17,385 bases of DNA from Candidatus Delongbacteria bacterium. GTDB lineage: Bacteria; Delongbacteria; UBA4055. The position numbers and the translations under genes were made by a program. Of this stretch, positions 1 through 6,424 are shown in pieces; the first letter of the stretch is position 1, and each line of letters starts with the position of its first letter. The DNA lies in contig JAFGUL010000184.1 of the NCBI GenBank assembly GCA_016938535.1, forward strand, positions 1 through 17,385, written 5' to 3'. The notes under the pieces are model-generated. The model ran no database searches. It was not told the origin of the DNA and saw only the letters and a program-made list of their open reading frames with translations.

Positions 1-110
1 AAACCCATATCCGGTCCGCTTTTGCATACTCCTGTTCCGAGATAATCTATCTTGCACATCGCATAGTGCCTGCATTCAGAAGCCGTCTTTAAAACATTTT
101 TCTCGGTCAA
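1..110 (-). CDS. Cysteine-rich protein, N-terminal 36 residues (partial, runs off left edge)
   Basis: An open frame begins at TTG (110-108) and stays open to the window edge. A strong GGGAGG Shine-Dalgarno (minus strand, 123-118) sits 7 nt upstream, which is why I accept a non-ATG start. The N-terminus contains ECRHYAMCKIDYLGTGVC, with cysteines at about residues 13, 19 and 29 followed by KSGPDMG. This spacing recalls iron-sulfur or metal-binding N-termini of oxidoreductases, but I cannot name the family from 36 residues. It starts 14 nt after the stop of the membrane protein gene at 125-541, so the two are probably co-transcribed from the toxin-antitoxin promoter side. The gene call is fairly secure; the function is open. 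Confidence 0.65.
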   Translation of the reverse strand, partial: MTEKNVLKTASECRHYAMCKIDYLGTGVCKSGPDMG

Positions 111-117
111 TTTTGAT

Positions 118-123
118 CCTCCC
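118..123 (-). promoter_or_regulatory. Shine-Dalgarno deciding a TTG start
   Basis: On the minus strand the sequence reads GGGAGG, then 7 nt, then TTG. It lies between the stop of the membrane protein (125-127) and the cysteine-rich partial gene. It is the main evidence that a real gene starts at position 110. Confidence 0.7.
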
Positions 124-124
124 T

Positions 125-541
125 CTAATAATAAATAAAGTAAACAATAAATACTTTTAAAGTCCAGAGAAAAGTTCTTATCCAGTTTGTATTGATCAGT
201 GTGTCAATTACAGCTTTATCCTTCCCCTTCAGCAGCTTTTTGTGACATGGGACGCTCCAGTAAAAAGTTACGAACCACAGCAAAGCTACAATGATCAAAA
301 CGATGATTTCATGTAAGCGAAATGAGTTAAGATATAATAACGCCAATGATGAAACAAGCTCCAAAAACATCAGCGGAGCAACCAACAGCAATATCCTGAA
401 AGTGTGAAATTTTTCAAATTCAATAAATCTCTCTTTTCTCACATAATGAAAAGAAGGATAATGTGCCAGCTGAATTGTCCATATAAGTCCGACGAATATA
501 AAACTGACGATTATCTGAGTGTTTTCTATTGATTGTGCCAT
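125..541 (-). CDS. Conserved 4-TM integral membrane protein of unknown function
   Basis: The 138-residue protein has four hydrophobic segments at about residues 8-26, 50-71, 77-97 and 119-137. Conserved-looking polar positions lie at the membrane edges: AHYPSFHYV (26-34), a FEKFHTFRI stretch (42-50), and VPCHKKL followed by NTNWIRTFLW (about 97-126). This pattern, with HYP after TM1 and NWxRTxxW before TM4, matches a small, widespread family of hypothetical membrane proteins that I recognise by pattern but that has no assigned function. The ATG at 541 follows AGGA (554-551) with a 9-nt spacer. It begins 13 nt after the toxin stop, so it is likely the third gene of the toxin-antitoxin transcript. 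Nothing in the sequence shows a role in toxicity. Confidence 0.85.
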   Translation of the reverse strand: MAQSIENTQIIVSFIFVGLIWTIQLAHYPSFHYVRKERFIEFEKFHTFRILLLVAPLMFLELVSSLALLYLNSFRLHEIIVLIIVALLWFVTFYWSVPCHKKLLKGKDKAVIDTLINTNWIRTFLWTLKVFIVYFIYY

Positions 542-554
542 TGTTGACTTTCCT

Positions 555-827
555 CTAGTAAACTTCTTCGTGAGTGCCTATATCAACCGGAATTATCTTA
601 TCATGCTGAATTAAAAAAATTAAACTTATCCTAAATGCAGTATTTATTGAAACAGCATGAAGTTCGTTCAGCTTTCCGGCCAGTTTATGCAGCCTTAAAG
701 AAGGATGGTAAGGGTTAATTTCAAGCAATTCGAGCGTTTTCTCGTACTGTACGACAAGATCAGGATGCTTTTTTATAAATTTCTTAACCCTTTTTTTGTA
801 TGAATCTGAATGAATTATCTCAATCAC
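555..827 (-). CDS. RelE/YafQ-family type II toxin (predicted mRNA interferase)
   Basis: The 90-residue basic protein has the RelE/ParE-superfamily layout. A lysine-rich helical hairpin covers residues 9-37. It is followed by NPYHPSLRLHKLAG (38-51), a beta segment with R66 (NTAFRISLIF), and the C-terminal IGTHEEVY (83-90), close to the IGTHDEVY ending common in YafQ-like toxins. H47, H57, R66 and H86 are plausible catalytic or RNA-contacting residues by family analogy. Family members cleave mRNA, mostly on the ribosome. Translation starts at GTG (827-825), inside the antitoxin gene, with an 8-nt overlap and no strong Shine-Dalgarno of its own. That suggests translational coupling and keeps toxin output below antitoxin output. 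Length is typical for the family and no damage is visible. Confidence 0.9.
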   Translation of the reverse strand: MIEIIHSDSYKKRVKKFIKKHPDLVVQYEKTLELLEINPYHPSLRLHKLAGKLNELHAVSINTAFRISLIFLIQHDKIIPVDIGTHEEVY

Positions 828-1083
828 TGGTTATTCTCTTAATGTGATCTTTAACAGATTCGATTACATAATTTCCTTCTGCGATATCTTTCTTGGTTTC
901 TTCCAAAGCCGCAAGAAGTTCGTACTCCCGCAGTTCGTTATATTTCTCGACCGGAATTATCACATATTTATCTTTCCCTCTAACGGAAACAACAGCTTCT
1001 CCGTACTGGGCTACCTCTTCAGCCACCATAGAGATGCCTTTGGTCTTTAGGTCATTTGCGGTAATTCTTTTGTATTCATACAT
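820..1083 (-). CDS. Phd/YefM-family antitoxin
   Basis: The 87-residue protein begins with the Phd/YefM-like DNA-binding half: RITANDLKTKG (6-16), then AVVSVRGKDKYVIIPVEKYNELRE (30-53). A charged, probably disordered tail (about 54-87) should wrap the toxin. The family neutralises its RelE-type partner and, as dimers on palindromic operators, represses the operon. Its ATG (1083) is preceded by AAGGA about 7 nt upstream, a much better ribosome site than the toxin's GTG. An 8-bp perfect inverted repeat and a 12-bp-period direct repeat lie in the 30 bp upstream, as expected of an autoregulated operon. The toxin gene follows with an 8-nt overlap. Confidence 0.9.
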   Translation of the reverse strand: MYEYKRITANDLKTKGISMVAEEVAQYGEAVVSVRGKDKYVIIPVEKYNELREYELLAALEETKKDIAEGNYVIESVKDHIKRITSD

Positions 1084-1091
1084 AAACAGTC

Positions 1092-1113
1092 CTTTTAATA
1101 GTACGATTAAAAG
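1092..1113 (-). promoter_or_regulatory. Probable antitoxin operator (perfect 8-bp inverted repeat)
   Basis: CTTTTAAT (1092-1099) and ATTAAAAG (1106-1113) form a perfect inverted repeat with a 6-bp spacer, just upstream of the antitoxin start. The same stretch holds direct repeats GTACGA at 1101-1106 and 1113-1118, 12 bp apart. It overlaps the proposed -10 and the transcription start, which suits an autorepressor site for the antitoxin-toxin complex. Confidence 0.6.
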
Positions 1114-1138
1114 TACGAATAATAATACTTTTTGTCAA
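1110..1138 (-). promoter_or_regulatory. Toxin-antitoxin operon promoter
   Basis: On the minus strand a perfect TTGACA -35 box (1138-1133) is followed after 17 nt by TACTTT (1115-1110), a weak -10 match. TACTAT (1103-1098) is an alternative -10 if another -35 is used. The -10 overlaps the operator repeats. The -35 is convincing; the exact -10 is less so. Confidence 0.5.
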
Positions 1139-1226
1139 GAAATATTTTACCAAACACGCTTGTTAACATTACGAATTCAGGTTCATTAAAATTGTTCCTA
1201 ACTAATATCACAGGAATACTTATTTT

Positions 1227-1586
1227 TCATTTTAACACCCCTTTTGCTTTTGCAAGATCTTTTGCAGTTTGACCATACTCAGAAACTATGTCTGTTCGTG
1301 CATTTGCTTTCAAAAGCGCTTCTATTACAGTTCTGTTATTTTGATGAAAAGCTGCGTGAAGCGGAGTTTCTCCATTTTCTCCGACGGCATTAATATCTAT
1401 ACCGTTTTCGATCAGTAATAAAGCTTTTTCAGTCTCATTTCCCCAGATAAATACATGAAGGGCATTATCACCAAGACTGCTTCTGCTGTCTAAATATACT
1501 TTTGCGTCACCTGTATCGGCAGGAAACAATCGGTCAGATGCAGATTGCAGAATTTCTTCGAGTTTCATATCAGACTTATCCGTCAT
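1227..1586 (-). CDS. Small ankyrin-repeat protein
   Basis: The 119-residue protein has about two and a half ankyrin repeats. They run LGDNALHVFIWGNETEKALLLIENGIDIN (38-66), NGETPLHAAFHQNNRTVIEALLKANARTDI (71-100) and the start of a third, YGQTAKDLAKAKG (104-116). The TPLH tetrapeptide is at 74-77. The first 37 residues are a charged leader with no signal peptide, so the protein is probably cytoplasmic. Ankyrin repeats bind proteins; no catalytic part is present. The ATG is preceded by AAGGAG with a 5-nt spacer. It starts 14 nt after the gene at 1601-2110 and is probably the last gene of the three-gene run beginning at 2959. Short ankyrin proteins are sometimes immunity partners of toxins, but no matching toxin is visible here. 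Confidence 0.85.
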   Translation of the reverse strand: MTDKSDMKLEEILQSASDRLFPADTGDAKVYLDSRSSLGDNALHVFIWGNETEKALLLIENGIDINAVGENGETPLHAAFHQNNRTVIEALLKANARTDIVSEYGQTAKDLAKAKGVLK

Positions 1587-1600
1587 TTAGACTCCTTGTT

Positions 1601-2110
1601 TTATATTTTTCGACTGTCGTACGCCCAATGAAGAAGTGCCTGCCTTTGAACAGGCCGGCATGAAAGATCGCCTTTCTTACAGTGTTTTTTTATCTGAGCG
1701 ATATGCCGCTTCATAGCTTTCCATCTTTTGATCTGCCTTTCATCGTCTTCTGTTCGCCGGCCCATGTAATACCTGCAGTACCACTGAAACCATCCTCTCG
1801 GATCCTGAGGATGAATCCAGCCTTTCTTAATCCAGTATGATAATGGTTTTGAGGCTTTTACTTTGAACAAATTCAGCGAAGGGTCTGATCTGCCTTTAGA
1901 TATTTTCGCATTTTTGAACCATAATTCGGGAAATTCATTTCTGCAGTCCCGCATATATCTACCTCCGAAAATGCCAAGTTCAAGCATTTGTGCCGGTGTA
2001 AGTTCAGGCTTAAAATCGGGATGAAAATTCTTTCCTTCAGGTTCAGTAAGATTATATTCATAACCTGTCTGCATCTTATCGTTTACTAAAATCTTTTTTA
2101 TCATACACAT
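1601..2110 (-). CDS. Conserved protein of unknown function with DPRGWFQWYCRYYMGRR signature
   Basis: The 169-residue soluble protein is rich in aromatic and basic residues. The densest stretch is KGWIHPQDPRGWFQWYCRYY (96-115) followed by MGRR, then ERQIKRWKAMKRH (124-136), a cysteine-containing segment KKHCKKGDLSCRP (141-153) and the tail RQALLHWAYDSRKI. I recognise this signature from conserved hypothetical proteins with near-invariant WFQWYCRYY and QALLxWAYDSR blocks; I know of no established function. An upstream part resembles GGRYMRDCRNEFPELWF (49-65). Density of W, R and Y suggests nucleic-acid or nucleotide binding, but that is inference. No Shine-Dalgarno is visible before the ATG at 2110 or the in-frame ATG at 2104, so the start could be either. 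It sits 33 nt after the zinc-ribbon gene. Confidence 0.8.
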   Translation of the reverse strand: MCMIKKILVNDKMQTGYEYNLTEPEGKNFHPDFKPELTPAQMLELGIFGGRYMRDCRNEFPELWFKNAKISKGRSDPSLNLFKVKASKPLSYWIKKGWIHPQDPRGWFQWYCRYYMGRRTEDDERQIKRWKAMKRHIAQIKKHCKKGDLSCRPVQRQALLHWAYDSRKI

Positions 2111-2143
2111 GCCATCGACTGTTAAAGTATCGGATAGAAATCA

Positions 2144-2959
2144 TTACGGAAGATCATCAGGCGCAGGAGGAAGTGGATATTTTATCGTATTTGCGGTTCT
2201 TATTTTAATATCGATCTCAGATTGAGGCATATAATCTTTTCCCGTGAGATTCTTTAAATGCTGAGCAGCCCTCGCTTTATTAACGCCGTTCTCGCTTTGA
2301 AAAATTTGCTCTAGAGATCTTAGCGCATAAAGATTACCTTTTTCGGCCGCACATTCTAGTTCATACAGAGCTCTTGCGGGGAATCCACTGCCTATCCAGC
2401 CCGGATATCTCTGATAAAAAATCATTGTCCATTTTTCACTTTCCAAACGGAATTTTTTCACTTCTTCCCTGCTTAGCTTTCCTTTAGCCGAAAAATCTGA
2501 TATTTTTCTAAACGGATATTTCAATGCAGCTAAAATGATCTTAATAGGGTAAAATGCAATCTTAAGAAGCAATCTAAATACCTTTAACAGAATAAAAAAA
2601 GGAAATTTTATTGCTTTCACGATACCTGACCAGACAATTTGAAAAACGGTCGGAGGAGCTTTTTCTCTTATCATTATAGATGATATCGTGCTTCTTTCTC
2701 CACACGAACAGACTTGAGTCGTGAAACCATTTCCGCATTTCACACAATAGAACCCTATATAACCGGATGATGTTCCTGTCTCGTATTCTGTTTCACCGCA
2801 ATTAGGACAGTCTTTGAAAGGAGTAACTCTATTACATCTGTAACAACAGATACCTGAAGTCCGGCTATAAAATCTCATTTTGTCTTTGTATGAAGTAATC
2901 CTTCTGACTGTACGATCGAACTTAATTGTTGATATTTTGAGCCACTTATCTTTTTCCAT
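2144..2959 (-). CDS. Zinc-ribbon protein with central membrane-associated segment
   Basis: The 271-residue protein has two predicted zinc-binding knuckle pairs. The first is C39-x2-C42 with C51-x2-C54 (CYRC, CPNC); the second is C72-x2-C75 with C84-x-C86 (CVKC, CSC). C38 is an extra cysteine. Residues about 104-150 form a hydrophobic stretch broken by regularly spaced lysines (KAIKFPFFILLKVF..KIAFYPIKIILAALKYPF), more like an interfacial or hairpin anchor than clean transmembrane helices. The C-terminal part has a Sel1/TPR-like helical stretch (ARALYELECAAEKGNLYALR, 195-214) and a proline-rich end. No function can be assigned; a membrane-bound adaptor is a guess. The start ATG lacks a Shine-Dalgarno and lies only 7 nt from a TATAAA box. 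It is the first gene of the run 2959 to 1227. Confidence 0.8.
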   Translation of the reverse strand: MEKDKWLKISTIKFDRTVRRITSYKDKMRFYSRTSGICCYRCNRVTPFKDCPNCGETEYETGTSSGYIGFYCVKCGNGFTTQVCSCGERSTISSIMIREKAPPTVFQIVWSGIVKAIKFPFFILLKVFRLLLKIAFYPIKIILAALKYPFRKISDFSAKGKLSREEVKKFRLESEKWTMIFYQRYPGWIGSGFPARALYELECAAEKGNLYALRSLEQIFQSENGVNKARAAQHLKNLTGKDYMPQSEIDIKIRTANTIKYPLPPAPDDLP

Positions 2960-2980
2960 GACAAAATTTATAAAAATCAG

Positions 2981-2998
2981 ACTAATTAATCAATTAGT
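2981..2998. repeat. 7-bp inverted repeat in divergent intergenic region
   Basis: ACTAATT (2981-2987) and AATTAGT (2992-2998) are a perfect inverted repeat with a 4-nt centre, between the divergently oriented zinc-ribbon gene and mpl. Such AT-only repeats arise easily by chance. It could be an operator for the zinc-ribbon gene. The rest of the 2960-3119 gap shows no gene. Confidence 0.35.
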
Positions 2999-3119
2999 TT
3001 TTTATATGCTGATTATAACTGTCCTCTGTTTCATAGTATAGTTATCCTTATTAGCTTTTCTCAATAAAATTCAAATTCAATATTTCTGCAATATTTTTCT
3101 TAAGTTCAGCTTGAATTGT

Positions 3120-3128
3120 TGCTATAAT
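3120..3128 (+). promoter_or_regulatory. Extended -10 promoter of mpl
   Basis: TGCTATAAT is a perfect extended -10 element. A weak -35 (TTAAGT, 3100-3105) lies 17 nt upstream of the hexamer. Transcription would begin near 3135, about 35 nt before the mpl ATG at 3171. The element lies inside the longer open frame starting at 3111, which argues against that longer start. Confidence 0.6.
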
Positions 3129-3161
3129 GTGATTATATTGCGGATGTTTTTATTTTACTTC

Positions 3162-3165
3162 GGAG
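3162..3165 (+). promoter_or_regulatory. Shine-Dalgarno of mpl
   Basis: GGAG with a 5-nt spacer before ATG 3171. No comparable site precedes the upstream in-frame candidates, so it decides the start. Confidence 0.7.
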
Positions 3166-3170
3166 CAACA

Positions 3171-4562
3171 ATGTTCAACATAAAAAAAATACATTTTATA
3201 GGCATAAGCGGAACTCTGATGGGCAACGCGGCTATTTACCTTCAGAGGCAGGGATATGAGGTCAGAGGGAGCGACAGGGCTTTTTATCCTCCGATCGGCG
3301 ATATGCTGAAGAACGAAAAGATGTTTATTTACGAGGGCTTTGACGAAAATAATCTTGACTGGAAACCCGATCTTGTGATAATCGGTAATTCGATCTCCAG
3401 AGGCAACCCTGAAGCTGAGCGAACTCTGAACGAAAGAATGAATTTTATGGCACTTCCCGAACTATTGAAGTATATGTTCATCAAGGAAAAGAATTCGATC
3501 GTGGTTTCAGGCACTCACGGCAAGACTTCAACGACCTCGATCATATCAAAAATATTTTCAGATGCGGGCAAAGACCCCTCATACCTGATCGGTGGAATTC
3601 CTGTGGGTTCGGATACGGGTTTCAAGCACGGAAGCGGCGAATATTTTATTATCGAGGGCGACGAATACGACACGGCGTTCTTCGACAAGAGGCCGAAATT
3701 CGTTCACTACAAACCGCATTGCCTGATAATTAACAATATAGAGTTCGACCACGGGGACATCTACCGCGACATTGATCATATCAAGCTTGAATTTACAAGG
3801 CTTGTGAATATTGTTCCTTCGAACGGCCTGATCATAGCGAATTTCGATGAACAGAATGTGCGTGATGTTACCGCTAAAGCTTTAACTCCGATCGCATCTT
3901 TCGGTCAGGGCGAGAACTGCAAATGGCAGATCAGAAATATAAGGCACGAATGCGATATGACGGCCTTTGACCTGTATGATCAGGATGAACTTGTGATCTC
4001 TCCCGTCGTCAGGCGGTGCGGGACTTACCAGATATACAATTTCACGGCTTCGATCATAGCTTCTTTATTCTATGATCTTGATAAAAACACTATTCTGAAA
4101 ACACTTGAAACTTTCGAAGGCGTGAAAAGAAGAATGGAGTACCGCGGCAAGGTCAACGGCGCTCAGCTCATCGAGGATTTCGCGCACCATCCGACCGCGG
4201 TCAGAAATGTGCTCACCGAGGTTCGAGGTCAGTATCCCGACAAAAAGATCATCGCAGCCTTTGAGCCGAGATCGAATACGACCAAACGCAACATCTTCCA
4301 GAATGAGCTTGCGGAAGCTTTATCTATCGCTGATGATGTCATAGTCGGAAAAATAGACCGCGAGGATCAGCTGAAATCAGACGAGAAGCTTGACATGAAC
4401 AAACTGCTTGACGACATCAGAGTCAAAGGTAAGACTGTGGTTCATTACGATGACAGTTCAGAGATCGCGGAATACATCAAAAGCAAAGCTGATGAGGATT
4501 CAGTCATTCTGATAATGACGAACGGATCATTCGACGGACTTTTCACCAAGCTGGGTGTGTAA
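3171..4562 (+). CDS. mpl: UDP-N-acetylmuramate:L-alanyl-gamma-D-glutamyl-meso-diaminopimelate ligase (Mpl)
   Basis: This Mur-ligase family enzyme joins recycled L-Ala-gamma-D-Glu-meso-DAP tripeptide to UDP-MurNAc using ATP, feeding turnover products back into peptidoglycan synthesis in the cytoplasm. From the ATG at 3171 it has 463 residues, the usual Mpl length. Visible features are the N-terminal nucleotide-binding IHFIGISGTLMG, the ATP loop GTHGKTS (about 114-120), EGDEYDTAFFDKRPKF (162-177), the Mpl-style NNIEFDHGDIY (188-198), DFAHHPTA and FEPRSNTTKRN in the C-terminal half, and TNGSFDGL near the end. The DEYDTAFFDKR block separates Mpl from MurC. An in-frame extension to 3111 would overlap the promoter and carry an unrelated hydrophobic leader, so I reject it. 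Two genes follow closely, a histidine kinase and a pseudouridine synthase. Confidence 0.94.
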   Translation: MFNIKKIHFIGISGTLMGNAAIYLQRQGYEVRGSDRAFYPPIGDMLKNEKMFIYEGFDENNLDWKPDLVIIGNSISRGNPEAERTLNERMNFMALPELLKYMFIKEKNSIVVSGTHGKTSTTSIISKIFSDAGKDPSYLIGGIPVGSDTGFKHGSGEYFIIEGDEYDTAFFDKRPKFVHYKPHCLIINNIEFDHGDIYRDIDHIKLEFTRLVNIVPSNGLIIANFDEQNVRDVTAKALTPIASFGQGENCKWQIRNIRHECDMTAFDLYDQDELVISPVVRRCGTYQIYNFTASIIASLFYDLDKNTILKTLETFEGVKRRMEYRGKVNGAQLIEDFAHHPTAVRNVLTEVRGQYPDKKIIAAFEPRSNTTKRNIFQNELAEALSIADDVIVGKIDREDQLKSDEKLDMNKLLDDIRVKGKTVVHYDDSSEIAEYIKSKADEDSVILIMTNGSFDGLFTKLGV

Positions 4563-4592
4563 ATTGAAATCCTAACCTAAAACGGAATAAAA

Positions 4593-5711
4593 ATGTTAGA
4601 CTTAAACAAAAATCAAAATATATCAGGCGAGATCAACGATGCAGAAGACAGATTCATGCTTCTCATACATGTGCTCGGAGAAGGCGTGGGAATTGTTGAT
4701 CAGAATGAAGTGTTCATTTTAGCTAACGAAGCTGCTGAAGAAATTTTTCAGGTAGGAAAAGGAGAACTTCTCGGAAGAAGTGTCACTGAATTTCTTACTG
4801 AAGAGGGTATCAGGCAGGTGACCGAAGAAACCTCCAAGCGTAAGGAAGGTATAAAAAGCTCTTACGAACTCGAAATAATTACGGCAAAAAAAGAAAAGCG
4901 AATAATCATCATTACTGCTACTCCATACCTGAACAAACAGCAGAATTTTGAAGGCTCGCTCGGAGTATTCAGAGACATCACCGAAAGGAAAAGAATGGAG
5001 CAGGAACTGATAAGCCTGAACGCAGACAAAAATATGTTCATGCAGATTTTGGCTCATGATCTGCGCGGACCGTTTGCAGGTCTGATATCTTATTCCGATA
5101 TGCTCTTAAAAAACTTTAGAAAACTTAATGACGATAAAATTGAAAAGCAGCTGACTCACATCAATCGTACATCTAAGGCAACTCACGGTCTGCTTGAAGA
5201 TCTGCTTATGTGGTCGAAATCCCAGGCGGGAAAGCTTCCTTTTGAACCTGCAGAGCTTGATCTCGGGGAAATATGCGATTATGTAATATCGGAAAAGATC
5301 GAAACTGCGGAATTAAAACAGATAACATTGGAAAGCTGTTTACCGGAGAATACAAAAATCTTTGCCGATAAAAATATGCTTAAAACAATTTTAAGAAACC
5401 TCATCTCAAATGCGATCAAATTTACGAACAGGAACGGCAGGATCAATGTCAAAGCAGAATCTGACGGCCGAAACACTCTAATAACGGTATCGGACAATGG
5501 CATCGGAATGACAGAAGACGATATTTCCAAGCTCTGGAACTGCGCAAAACCTCACAGCACCGAAGGAACCGAAAAAGAATCCGGCACCGGTCTCGGACTT
5601 TTGCTCTGCAAAGAGTTCGCAGAAAGGCACGGCGGAAATATCAGCGTTAAAAGCGAACCGGGAAAAGGCACAGACTTTATCGTTTCATTCCCAAATGCAA
5701 AGGTAGATTAA
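4593..5711 (+). CDS. Soluble PAS-domain sensor histidine kinase
   Basis: The 372-residue protein begins with a PAS domain (about 20-133, ending in FRDITERKRMEQEL). A HisKA dimerisation helix follows with the phospho-accepting H155 (AHDLRGPFAGL), then an HATPase domain. N box residues N269 and N273 (RNLISNAIKFT), G1 DNGIGM (301-306) and G2 GTGLGL (331-336) are all present, so the kinase should be active. There is no transmembrane segment or signal peptide, so it should sense an intracellular cue through PAS. No response regulator lies in the window, making it an orphan. It starts 30 nt after mpl with a weak GGA site, and its stop overlaps the next start by one base (TAATG). The operon hints at a link with cell-wall state, but that is inference. 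Confidence 0.93.
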   Translation: MLDLNKNQNISGEINDAEDRFMLLIHVLGEGVGIVDQNEVFILANEAAEEIFQVGKGELLGRSVTEFLTEEGIRQVTEETSKRKEGIKSSYELEIITAKKEKRIIIITATPYLNKQQNFEGSLGVFRDITERKRMEQELISLNADKNMFMQILAHDLRGPFAGLISYSDMLLKNFRKLNDDKIEKQLTHINRTSKATHGLLEDLLMWSKSQAGKLPFEPAELDLGEICDYVISEKIETAELKQITLESCLPENTKIFADKNMLKTILRNLISNAIKFTNRNGRINVKAESDGRNTLITVSDNGIGMTEDDISKLWNCAKPHSTEGTEKESGTGLGLLLCKEFAERHGGNISVKSEPGKGTDFIVSFPNAKVD

Positions 5712-6421
5712 TGGCAGAACTTATAAGGCTTCAAAAATATCTCGCCGATAAAGGCATAGCTTCACGAAGGAAATGTGAGGAATTCATAAGTGACGGACTC
5801 GTCAAGGTAAACGGCGAAACGGTCACTCAGCTCGGAACTAAGATCGATCCCGAAAAAGATAAAGTGGAAGTGAACGAGTCTAAAGTGGAAGCGGTCAAGT
5901 CGGAATACATCTATATTATGCTCAACAAGCCTGCCGGATACATCACATCGCTAAAACAGACCGACTCCTCTTCCCCGCTCGTGACAGACCTCTTAAAAAA
6001 GATCAAGGCACGGGTTTATCCGGTCGGCAGACTCGACAAAGATTCATCCGGATTACTGCTTATGACCAATGACGGCGATTTTGCGTATAAGCTTATGCAT
6101 CCTTCATTCGAAAAGGAAAAGGAATATATCGTCACGACCGAAGAAACTGTCACAAGAACCATGATCGAACGGTTTCAGAAAGGCATCATGATCGAGGGCA
6201 AAAAAACTTCACCCGCAAAAGTGAAAAGGATCGAACTTACCAAGATCAGCATTGTGCTCAGCGAGGGCAGAAACAGGCAGATCAGAAAAATGCTTCAGAA
6301 GGTCGGCAATACGGTCGTCAGTCTCCAAAGAATACGCATAAACGATCTCACCCTCGGCAATCTTAAAGAAGGTGAGTATAGATTTTTGACGAAGAGCGAA
6401 GTTAAGAGTTTGATGGAGTAG
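5711..6421 (+). CDS. RsuA/RluB/RluF-family pseudouridine synthase
   Basis: The enzyme isomerises a specific uridine in rRNA (or, for some family members, tRNA) to pseudouridine. Residues about 4-60 form an S4 RNA-binding domain (IRLQKYLADKGIASRRKCEEFI then DGLVKVNG). The catalytic motif GRLDKDSSGLLLMTNDG (106-122) carries the nucleophilic D109. LNKPAGYITS (71-80) and EGRNRQIRKM (185-194) are further family blocks. At 236 residues it is nearer RsuA in length than the longer RluB or RluF. The exact target (16S or 23S site) cannot be read from the sequence, so I give no symbol. It is translationally coupled to the kinase through TAATG, with AAAGG upstream. Confidence 0.93.
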   Translation: MAELIRLQKYLADKGIASRRKCEEFISDGLVKVNGETVTQLGTKIDPEKDKVEVNESKVEAVKSEYIYIMLNKPAGYITSLKQTDSSSPLVTDLLKKIKARVYPVGRLDKDSSGLLLMTNDGDFAYKLMHPSFEKEKEYIVTTEETVTRTMIERFQKGIMIEGKKTSPAKVKRIELTKISIVLSEGRNRQIRKMLQKVGNTVVSLQRIRINDLTLGNLKEGEYRFLTKSEVKSLME

Positions 6422-6424
6422 AAT

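Noticed and set aside
844..1189. Two plus-strand open frames opposite the antitoxin
   Set aside because: They are antisense to a well-recognised Phd/YefM antitoxin, have no ribosome site and no recognisable domain.
1873..2061. Second minus-strand frame inside the conserved unknown gene
   Set aside because: It is a shifted frame of the gene that carries the strong RGWFQWYCRYY signature; no motif of its own.
2981..3003. Inverted repeat plus T6 as an intrinsic terminator on the plus strand
   Set aside because: The stem is entirely AT except one pair and no plus-strand gene lies upstream to be terminated.
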